Assembly: GCA_946800325.1 (NCBI GenBank) | Contig: OX326961.1 | Coordinates: 45,843,415-45,907,414, forward strand | Length of the DNA: 64,000 nucleotides | From: Luzula sylvatica | Taxonomy: Eukaryota > Streptophyta > Magnoliopsida > Poales > Juncaceae | Reading direction: 5' to 3' | Shown: positions 55,417-64,000 of the stretch, piece after piece | How positions within the stretch are numbered: the stretch's first letter is position 1 | How the letters are laid out: the number at the start of each line of letters is the position of its first letter | Position numbers and translations under genes: made by a program | The notes under the pieces: model-generated | Database searches by the model: none | Seen by the model: only the letters and a program-made list of their open reading frames with translations | What the model was told of the DNA's origin: nothing

Positions 55417-56625
55417 TTAGGTCCTTGGTGGTCCAACACCCTTTGAGGTGGAGGGACCCATAGTGTGTCCATCTTTATGCATCCATACAAATTTTGGAGT
55501 GGGTTTTGGATGGCGAAGATCACAATTCGTGGATATGTGTCCTAACTTACAACAATAATTGCAAAAAGCAATTGTCGGTTTGTTGATGGTTTCGGAACTC
55601 TTGACAAAGTGATTTGAGAGTTGGTTTGTTAGGGTTTTCTTTTGAGGTATCGGTTTGGTTGAGTTTACAAAATTGTTTTTCGGTTGAAAAGGTTTGCGCG
55701 TATGGTTGTAAGGTCTAGGAGCCCTCGGTTGATATGGACGGTTGGCGGGGTAATTTACCTCATAAAAATACCAATTTGATCCCCGTTGAAACCAACACTC
55801 GGGTCGTCCCAAATCGGTACGTCTCTGGGATGATGGTTGCGTAAAATGGTTATCCCTATGATAGAACCGATTATTTGTAGGGTGTTCCATTCTAACATTC
55901 TTACCTTTGTTTTGGTCACGGTATATGAATGCATTTCCGCGATTGTTTTGTTGATTGTTCTCCCGTTTACCTTTTTGATCATTGGATTTTGAGAGACCGG
56001 GTTTACTCTCCTTTTTGAACCCTAGACCCGATTTGTCGTTTGGCTTCTGTCCCACTAACGCCCCTTTCAATATTTGATCCAATGATGGGGTGCTTGGTGC
56101 ACGTGATGCACAAGCCTTCTTCAAGGATTCATTTTCTACTTTGGAGTTTTGGAGTTCTACTCTTAGGTGTGATATCTCAAGGTTGAGGGTTTTACATTCA
56201 CACTTTGAGAAGCCTTGGAATTCCTTTAATTGTGCTTGGTATGCTTTTACTGATAGTTCTAGGGAAGCTACCTTTGCATTTAGAGCTAGAATTGTGCTCT
56301 TGTCTTTTCTCTCCTTTGAACATGGTTCATCAACGTCTCTTAAGAGGTCGTCGAATGATTCAAGTTCGAGTTTCGTGTTGAATTTTGGTGAGGAACATGA
56401 ACTCGAGGTTGGACTAATTGAATGGAATATAGGGTTGAGAATTACCTCATTACCTCGGTTATGTGGTGAACTAGATGAGGATACGTGAGAGGTGAAGCTC
56501 ATAGAGTGCGGTGTACATGGTTTCGGTATTGAAGCTCGTTGGAGAATCATAGCTTGAATTGCTCTTTCTACCACATCATCCATCGATGTTACCATTAAGG
56601 CCTTGATCGTTATACAAATTGTCAC
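55417..56625 (-). CDS. Gag protein of the nested LTR element
   Basis: 402-codon intact frame beginning 28 bp inside the primer site. The N-terminal half has a coiled-coil-like stretch (SLELSVKAYQAQLKEFQ). The middle is Asn/Gln/Arg-rich. A CCHC zinc knuckle CNYCCKLGHISTNC lies near residue 360. It ends shortly after KFVWMHKDG, the position where SIRE-type Copia proteins continue toward protease; here it stops. Gag would package element RNA in cytoplasmic particles. The N-terminal capsid region looks shorter than in full-length Copia gag. Confidence 0.8.
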   Translation of the reverse strand: MTICITIKALMVTSMDDVVERAIQAMILQRASIPKPCTPHSMSFTSHVSSSSSPHNRGNEVILNPIFHSISPTSSSCSSPKFNTKLELESFDDLLRDVDEPCSKERKDKSTILALNAKVASLELSVKAYQAQLKEFQGFSKCECKTLNLEISHLRVELQNSKVENESLKKACASRAPSTPSLDQILKGALVGQKPNDKSGLGFKKESKPGLSKSNDQKGKRENNQQNNRGNAFIYRDQNKGKNVRMEHPTNNRFYHRDNHFTQPSSQRRTDLGRPECWFQRGSNWYFYEVNYPANRPYQPRAPRPYNHTRKPFQPKNNFVNSTKPIPQKKTLTNQLSNHFVKSSETINKPTIAFCNYCCKLGHISTNCDLRHPKPTPKFVWMHKDGHTMGPSTSKGVGPPRT

Positions 56626-56667
56626 GTTTACTCAAAGAGACGGTTAGTATTTTGTTCTGATACCAAT

Positions 56668-58386
56668 TGTTGGTTAAGTCTAACCTAGAGGGGGGTGAAT
56701 AGGTAACCTAGTGGGCAATTTTCGACTAGGTATACAAATTCTAACTGCGGAATCTAATTAATGAAATTTGAATAGAGTATAAAATACCGATCACTCGAAC
56801 ACACGATGTTGATTACGGAGTTCAATAGGTGGTTGCTATGTAGCTTTAACTCACCCTTTACTTGCTTAATCGACCGATTCGATTAGTGGCAAGTACCTAC
56901 GTCTCCGGGAATGCCTTGCGCCTCTTTTTGGCGTTCGATTGAATTCCAACTCACTCGATTACAAGGTTTTGCCTAGATCGATTTACACGCTTCTATCGAT
57001 CTATAGCTTAGGCTCTTTACAAGTTTTTTTGTACTAGCCTATTACAATTTTCACTAATCGAACTACAACGTGATCGGTCACGTGAGTGGGAAACGATTGG
57101 TGGAGGATATCGAAAGTAGATCAAAGATCTAAAGAGGGTTTCTCAAGCTATCAATGAATATAGATGATCACAGCTTTTTGGATTTCTCTCTTTTTGTATT
57201 GAAAGTCTGAAAGTGGAGAGTATTGAGAGAAAGATCCTTGAAGGATTCTATTTATACTCTCTATAGAAATCCTTCAGAAAACTGCAAGTCCGTTCAGAAC
57301 GCACAATGTTCGTTCTGAACGCACTTGAAATTGTACTAGCCGTTTCAAAATAACGTGCAAGTACATTTGTTAGTTCGTTTGAACGAACAAAGTCCGTTCA
57401 GAACGAACTCAATTATACATTGCTTTTGTTGTTCACAGTGACGTTAGTCCGTTCAACGCACACAAATTGTAGGTGAACGGATTCTAAGTGTCCGTTCGAA
57501 CGTACAAGTTTGTTCGTTCGAACGAACACAAACCTGTGACAAGGGTGGTTCAATCAAGAGACGATATTTTGATATGTGGTAAGTCCGTTCTGAACGAACT
57601 TGGAGTTCGTTCAGAACGCACTTCTTGCTTGATTGAACTCTTTGTTATTTGAACATGATTTTACTTGAGATCTACTTGGTTTTTCCCTAAGGTTTATTTG
57701 TGGCGAATCCCACTCACGGAAGGCTTCGACATCTTGATTCTTGATATGCTTCAAGGGCCTTCCTTCTAATCTTCTTTTGTTTTGCTTCTTGTTCCTTCGA
57801 AGCTCTTCATCATCTTCATTCATGTGCGTCTTGATTTTCTCCGTGATTCTTCGACGTCTTTGATCCTTGTTATTCTTGATTGATCATTTCATTTTGTACC
57901 TGTCTCCTACACATTTATCTTGCTAGATTTTGTTAGTAGTATCGACATTGTATTTGAGATAATCAAACAATAGGAAATTTGAACCAACAAACTCCCCCTT
58001 TTGATTCATTTCAAAACAATGTCGATTTGGAGAGATACATCGATTATCGGTATCTTTCCAATACGATTATCCTTTCTCCCCCTTTTTGAAAGTGGATCAA
58101 AAGGGAGTGTAATGGAAAAATCATGAAGGAAAGCTCCCCCTACATACAAACTCCCTAAACACGTGCATATCGCTCGTGTATAGGCTTTGATGTAGTTGAA
58201 TACTCTTTAAATTATGAATGATTTTTGAGATTAGTATGTGATATAGTTTTTGAATTTTAGTAATGAAAATGTCTTTAAATTATCGCTCGTGTATAGTTTT
58301 TGAATTACATACAAACTCCCTAGATTTTGTTCGTAGTATCGACATTGTATTTGAGATAATCAAACAATAGGAAATTTGAACCAACA
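56668..58386 (-). repeat. Upstream (5') LTR complex of the nested element, with patchwork end
   Basis: 56668-57989 is a full LTR. 57990-58272 copies the internal region next to the other LTR (52671-52953), including its polypurine tract. 58273-58320 is a mosaic of four short pieces of that same region (CTTTAAATTAT, CGCTCGTGTATAG, TAGTTTTTGAATT, ACATACAAACTCCCT). 58321-58386 repeats the terminal 66 bp of the LTR, giving the outer AACCAACA end. Confidence 0.9.
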
Positions 58387-58599
58387 GGTGGCACAGTGGC
58401 CCGCCGACCAGACAAGGGACCAGAGAGGAGACGCCATGAAAGAATAGAATCCCTTCTATCATTCAATGGATCTGATGGCTGGTCGTAATGTTTTGAAAAG
58501 ACGGGAATTCATTTCTTAGTTTTTATGTTAATTGAAAATTAGGATTTAAAATTCTGGTTTTTTTTTTAAGTTTATAAAAATCCGGAATTACAAATTCTA

Positions 58600-59095
58600 A
58601 GTATAAAATCAGGATATCAAATTCTGGATTTTAAAGTTTGGATCTAAAAATGGGATATCAAATCCCGGATTATAAAGTTTGGATTTTATGAAAATTCGGA
58701 AAAAGAAAACCGAGAAATATATTTAGGTTTTGATATTCTGGTTTTATTAAGGTATTTCAAATTCCGAGTTTAGAAATCTGGGAAATTAAAAAATTGGGAT
58801 TCAAATTTAGAATTTCATATTCTGGTTTTGTGAGGATATATAAAACCTGGAATCTGGAAATTGTAGACAATAAAATTCTGGAATCTGAAATCTGGAATAT
58901 TGAAATTCTGGATATTCACAGTCTGGAATCAGGAATTCCGAATCTGGAAATTCAGGATTTTGAAATCCGGAGCAGGAAAATTCCGAATTTGGAAATTCTA
59001 AATATGGAAATTTTGAATATGGAAATTATGGATATTAAAATTCAGAATATTAAAATTTTTAATATTAAAATTAAGGAAATTGTCCATAATAAGGT
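58600..59095 (+). repeat. Degenerate short-period repeat (AATTCTGGAAT) in the outer element
   Basis: Irregular repetition of GGAAATTCTGGAAT-like words with roughly 9-18-bp spacing. An open frame at 58794-59099 reads as repeated NLEIL/NMEIM units and is most simply a by-product of the repeat. Confidence 0.7.
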
Positions 59096-60059
59096 ATAAT
59101 TTAAAGATTAATTAAAATGTTGAAGATATATGTGTTTTAAGATTAATCAAGGTTAGCAACATGTCGCCAAAGTGACCTCTCTTGCTGAAATTAATTATAT
59201 TTTAGAATATAAACGGATATGTGTATGATATTATTTATATATTGACCGGCCCAAAGGAAGGCAATATTTAATATAATTTCATATGCATCTGTGGTAATAA
59301 GTGTGTGATAATTATTCGGTTTTACGTGTGATTTATTTAATCGGTCCAAAGGAATGTTAATTTATTATCTATTCTTGATTACTACACCAAGATATTAATA
59401 AGAAGTTAATATGATTGGCCAAAGTCAAAATATTAACGGAAAAGGGATATCTTGATGATGGGGATAACCTTTAATTAAATTTATTATTATTATTCGGTTA
59501 TTTTGGTGAGCAATACAATGCTTGATTATAGTTATTTTTTAAACATTAATTCGGTACTCACATTTATTGGAAATATGGTTCTTTAATGATGTCTTATTTG
59601 CGGGGGGAAATACGGCTACAATTTTTGTTTAGCCGAAAAGACAAATTTAGACATCTCAAAAATATTGATATTGGTATATATATATTTTTGGTTTTATAAC
59701 AAAATCATCTTATTTGGTTTTGAGATGAATTTTGTTAATTATTAAACATACCATTACTTACGTGTGAGAAAGTAAAGAAATTCAGAGTAATATTTGTCTA
59801 TCATATATTTTGGTACAAACTCTAATAAGGTATAATTACCCAATATGTTATATAAGCAAGACGTTGCTTATATGGGTGTAATTTCGGTTAAGGATATTCG
59901 GTTATAGTGGGAGTAAATATTTGTACAATTATTATGATATAGACACGTGATATAAACATATGTCATAGATATATGATACGGTATTATGGTTATTCTGCAG
60001 AATTAAAGTTACATTTATCACTTTACTCTGATTTAGATAAGATTCGTCTCAATATAGTT

Positions 60060-60195
60060 TAAAGGAGACGGTTTGTCTCATAAGGTATTAAAGGAGACGG
60101 GTTGTCTCAATGCCGTTTTGAAGGAGACTATTTGTCTCATTAGGTTATTAAAGGAGACGGTTTGTCTCATTAAGTTATTAAAGGAGACGATTTTA
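60060..60195 (+). repeat. ~30-bp tandem array AAAGGAGACGGTTTGTCTCAT
   Basis: Five units start near 60060, 60089, 60119, 60149 and 60179. Each contains GAGAC...GTCTC, a small hairpin. Located ~300 bp before the 3' LTR of the outer element. Confidence 0.85.
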
Positions 60196-61097
60196 AGGAT
60201 CTCACTAAATTTATTTTTTAGGAGGACCAAGTTGGAAATATGCATGTTAAGATCACATTACATGAAATCTCCATGCTACACATCCACATCATGATTCATG
60301 TCATTCAGTTGTAGTGACCATTGAAGGTTTAGTTGCGTTAAATATGACGAAAGCCGCTTTGATCCTACGTTGATATTATTGATGGACGGAATTGGATAGG
60401 GACACATGAAGTTTTTATGACAAACAAGTACGCGTATTTCGGTTTATGGTCAATACGTAATTATAAGGAATTACATATAGTCCAAGTGGAAGATTGTTGG
60501 AACATTATTCCAACATTGGACTTATATGTAAAATATTATGTGTTGTAATATTGTCATTTATATGCTTATTAATAGAGTGATGAATTTTAGTTATAAAATT
60601 AAGCATTAAATGTGTCAATTAAGTTGTGGGCCTTTTGATGTGTAGAATATTCCGGGTGGTGCTTCTATTTTCTATGATGGGCTGAATTAGAAAATCCACA
60701 TTAGGGAGCCCAAAAGGTATGTCTTTGTGAAAATATGCCGTGTGGCTATAAAAGCAAATTGGTCCCAAGCACATATGAAATTCTGTCATTCTCTTTTCTA
60801 TCCCATTAAGAAAAGAGAGAGATCCATAGGAGAAAAGAAACCGAAGGATTCTTCAAATTGGAGATCATAAAGTGCTTAGAATTCCAAATCTTTGCGACTA
60901 AGGCTTCATGAACGCAATAACGATGATGGCGCGACATAAATTCGGACGGATTTCATACGCTTCCGCATACGGTTAAGGTACGGTTTTGATTAAGTTTATT
61001 CGGTTGAATTCACATAGTTATTACGGTCCGTTTTGTACGGGCAAAATGAATTATTTTATTCACGGGGCGGTGCCGGATCGTTGCGGCCGCCCCAACA

Positions 61098-61404
61098 ATT
61101 TGTTCATTATTCAATATTTTAATTAACATGTTAGTTCTATACGATATTACTCATATGTTAATTGTTTTGCTAATTATAAATGGCGACATCATCAAGAGTT
61201 TGGTGGTGAAATATTGAAAGATAATATAATTTTCCTTCTATTTTGAATCTTTAATAATTATTTACTATATAGGGTAGCCGCTCTCCGGTTCGAAATTATA
61301 ATTCTCATATTTATATTTGTAATGAGTTCATTACAATTTTATGTAGATGATTGCTATTGCATCCGAGAGTTTGATACACTCCCAACCGCCCAGTATAAAC
61401 ACAT
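61098..61404. other. Intergenic
   Basis: Nothing recognised. Confidence 0.4.
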
Positions 61405-61407
61405 GGA

Positions 61408-61733
61408 ATATTATACTCTTCCCCACCCACTTCCCCCACATTCCACCCATTTCTTAATTAATCCATCATTAGCAATTGGATTAACAATTAATTCATAATT
61501 ATTAAAAATTTAATACATAATTAAGATTCTTATAGATTAAAGATTAATTAGGAATATTCAATTATTAATAAATATGAATTAATCGTTAATTGAGAGAGAC
61601 ACAATTAGCAATTAATCGCCTCGGGATTTGCATCACGAAAGTGTGTGTGTGTGTGTGGGGGGGGGAGGGGGGAGGGGGGGTGGGGGGGGGGGGGGGGGGG
61701 GGGGGGATAGGGGGGCATAGTAGAAGGGCTCTA
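61408..61733. mobile_element. AT-rich MITE with C/G-run termini, second copy
   Basis: The left AATATTATACTCTTCCCC and the reversed right CCCTTCTACTATGCCCCCC mirror each other as in 1893-2169. The interior has ATTAACAATTAATTC-type words. A (GT)n-(G)n tract with a G-run (61657-61706) sits just inside the right end; such a run may be mis-sized. Confidence 0.5.
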
Positions 61734-62744
61734 AACACATAGCGCCACGTGACAAACTGCATGTTTAAAAAAAGACATGGACCAAAAATTAAACAAACAA
61801 TCGCAGATAGTGTCTAATATTCGGACAATACCTAATACTATTGCATTCCAGATCAATTGTTTTTATATCGATTAAACACATCTTTAAACTTCATATTTAT
61901 ACCTTTCAACTTCAAATTTGTATTTTTATAATGAAAAAAGGTAAAATAACAACATAGCTTTATTCATAATATAAAAAAATATATATAAATATTTAGGAAA
62001 TTGTTTTTATACTTTTTTACAATGAAAAAAATATAAATAACAATAGAATTTGTTTTATAGTAAGAAAAAATATAAATATAAATAACAACAAATATTTAAT
62101 CCATAGTATACTAAAAAAATCTAAATAACAAAAAAACTTTAATCACAAATATAGAAAAAAGATATAAATAATAATATAAAAGTATAAATAACAACATATC
62201 TTTAATCCACAATATAAATAAATAAAGTAAAAATATTTAAATAACAACATATCTTTAATCCCTAGTATAAAAAATATAAATAATAGTAAAAGAATATAAA
62301 AGAATAAAATAAAAAGTATATATAATAATATATAATTAAAATACATATATATTAACAATTCTTAATTAATATCAATTAACTGTTATAATATAAATCATGT
62401 TTATATGGTTGAATATTAGATAAATATGAACATATAATTTAAGAATATTAGATAATGTATGTTATAATATATGTTGTAATATACGCATATTTAAGAATAT
62501 TAGATAAATATACACATGTTTTAATAGTTGTTATTGTTTCTCATTTATCTATTTTAATTAATTGAATATTAAATGCATAGGGTTTGTTGGTCGGTGTCAG
62601 GATTCGTCTACTTGCATTATAATTTAAGAATGGAAATCTATCTCAAACTTGATGTTAAAGGTCACTAATCGATTGAAATAGAAAAATATTTTTGTATCTT
62701 CTAAATTTCTCACATTATTATGAACATAATAATATGGATGTCAT
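61734..62744. other. Intergenic
   Basis: AT-rich with repeated AACAACATATCTTTAATCC words (62180-62265), a loose ~60-bp tandem. No gene. Confidence 0.4.
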
Positions 62745-64000
62745 TATAATTATATTAGGGTAATTACTATAGCATTAAATTCTTGTATTGTAATTTATCT
62801 CTTCACCTAACATATACCCCCTACTATATAAAGAGGGTAATAACCATTTGTATAGATTGATTCATTTGAATAGAAAATTTCTCTCTCATCTCTTTTATTG
62901 TTTATGCTTTGTTTTATAACACGTTATCAGTACGAGATTCAACCAACTGAGAAAAGAAAATTTCAATCACAAGACTCTAGCAGTTTCAATCAAAGGTATG
63001 TGTATTTTTCAGTTTTATGATTTTCGGGAATTTTGTTTTGTTTATTATCGCACCTGAAGTTGCATATTTATTTTGTAATGCACCTGTAGATGCAGATTGT
63101 TATTTTAAATTTGTTTGTGCGTACCTGAAGTTGCAAAATTATAACCTGAAGTTTCATTATTTGTGCATGCTCATTTGTCCAAAAAATATACAAACAGAGA
63201 AATATTTATATATTTGTTTTCATCGCAAAAGAAAAACTGATGGTTTCTTTCATGAAAGTCATTTGACATTGATGATTATGTTTGATTAAATTGTTTTAAA
63301 TTCCAAATACACTAGCATAGCTAAATGAAGAGATTAATTGAAAAAAAAAAAATACATATATATTGACATAATATAGAGACTGTTATTTTTTCATTGTGGA
63401 TTGGTAGCCAAGAAAATTGTTTTTTTTTTCATTTAATGGTCATAACCATTTTCATTCATCCAGTAAAAGGAAAAACTGAAACGGCATGACAATTGTAATT
63501 ACAATGCTTACAATAATTAATTTAATGAATGAATAAAAACTGAAATGGTTATTACAATTTCATTTCATGGAAATTGAAATTTAATATTCACAGTGTAGTC
63601 AATGAAATTACAATGTGTTTCAATGTCATGAATTTATTGGCCGAAGACAAAATATAAAAGAAATATGGAGAAGCTCTATCATTGTATTCCCAACAATATA
63701 ATTGAGAAGATTAATGGATAATTAATGTATATTTGGAGAATTTATTATGCCAGAAGCATATATTTGTGCAAGAAATTATTAATAATTTGGAGTTTCACAC
63801 TATATTATTTATCCTATTATGCCAGAAGCATAATAGTTTTGATGTCATATTATATTGTGCAGTGAGTTAATAAGTTTTCTCATTCAAGAAATACAATTCA
63901 ATTTGTGTCAGAGCATTAAGATAATTAATTCGATTATTTTGACATTATGCAAAACGGTAATATAATAATTGGATCAGTTTTACAGTGGGCTATTAAATAT
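62745..64000 (+). mobile_element. Copia-type LTR and leader, running off the window
   Basis: A short LTR (about 62745-62920) contains CTATATAAAGAGGG (TATA box) and CTCTCTCATCTCTTTTATTG, and ends in TTTTATAACA. CGTTATCAGTACGAG follows directly, the characteristic junction of Retrofit/Ale-type plant Copia elements. The following kilobase is leader-like without a gag frame; TTATGCCAGAAGCATA occurs twice (63747 and 63816). The 3' part is outside the window. Confidence 0.65.

Larger units (their letters stand above)
51349..58386 (-). mobile_element. Young non-autonomous LTR retrotransposon nested in the Copia element
   Basis: Perfect GGTGG duplication at 51344-51348 and 58387-58391. On the minus strand the order is upstream LTR complex (58386-56668), primer site TTGGTATCAGAAC (56666-56653), gag (56625-55417), a decayed second ORF (54390-53142), a polypurine tract AAAAGGGGGAGTT (52683-52671) and the 3' LTR (52670-51349). 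The two full LTRs are both 1322 bp and I saw only two differences by eye, so insertion is recent. No protease, integrase, reverse transcriptase or RNase H, so it depends on a relative for movement. Confidence 0.9.
50528..61097 (+). mobile_element. Copia-type non-autonomous LTR retrotransposon, interrupted by a nested element
   Basis: 5' LTR ~50528-51103, 3' LTR 60495-61097, both ending GCCGCCCCAACA. Immediately after the 5' LTR, TGGTATCAGAGC (51106-51117) is the primer site for initiator tRNA-Met. The purine-rich AAGTGGAAGA precedes the 3' LTR. The LTRs share TATGCCGTGTGGCTATAAAAGC (a TATA region) and many identical blocks but differ at several positions, so the insertion is not recent. The 5' LTR lacks ~25-40 bp near its start. 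Internal DNA excluding the nest is ~2.35 kb with no gag or pol. No matching 5-bp duplication was found. Confidence 0.85.

Noticed and set aside
63017..63289. 90-codon plus frame after the last LTR, possible gag start
   Set aside because: No gag-like sequence or zinc knuckle; Copia leaders of this type often carry short chance frames before gag.

Overview
This is nuclear DNA of a flowering plant, most likely a eudicot. It is AT-rich, its genes contain short AT-rich introns, and it holds plant-specific families: a PPR protein, an HLH/ACT-like regulator, RING-H2 ligases and a CLCxPTxHxGSFRC-type protein. It also has a nuclear tRNA-Gly(CCC) and a dense load of plant mobile elements. The species cannot be named from the sequence.

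Genes from left to right: the C-terminal end of a PPR protein (2-427, +); a four-exon HLH/ACT-like regulator (3148-2376, -); tRNA-Gly(CCC) (16091-16022, -); a nine-exon AGT2-type alanine:glyoxylate aminotransferase (20551-25108, +); a long coiled-coil protein (28815-25410, -) whose last exon is split by a retroposon; a small CLCxPTxHxGSFRC protein (32382-32044, -); a small RING-H2 protein (41166-41516, +); and a membrane-anchored RING-H2 protein (48294-47803, -). AGT2 and the coiled-coil gene converge tail to tail about 300 bp apart. No operon-like or pathway cluster is seen.

Most of the remainder is mobile DNA, and several insertions can be defined to the base by target-site duplications. 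These are a Mutator-like element with a 9-bp duplication (16157-17080), four hAT-type elements with 8-bp duplications (18802-18970 with one mismatch, 30727-31207, 35387-36046, 40189-40832), and a poly(A) retroposon with a 16-bp duplication (25661-26685). There are also two copies of one Helitron-like element (8158-9465 and 38101-39419), a ~1.5-kb inverted repeat (18152-19627), and elements sitting inside (TA)n microsatellites (19647-19856, 42294-42640, 48691-50092, 50136-50367).

The right third is a nested retrotransposon. A Copia-type element (50528-61097, +) contains a much younger non-autonomous LTR element (51349-58386, -) bounded by a perfect GGTGG duplication. The inner element carries a gag with one zinc knuckle, a decayed second ORF and an array of CGTT-nn-AACG palindromes. 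Its upstream LTR is an unusual patchwork of LTR and internal pieces. A solo LTR of a related family lies at 34988-37264, and another Copia-type LTR with its leader runs off the right edge.

The points most worth a second look are the patchwork LTR, the palindrome arrays, the (TA)n-targeting elements, the large inverted repeat, the retroposon in the coiled-coil gene, and two adjacent GC-AG introns in the aminotransferase gene.
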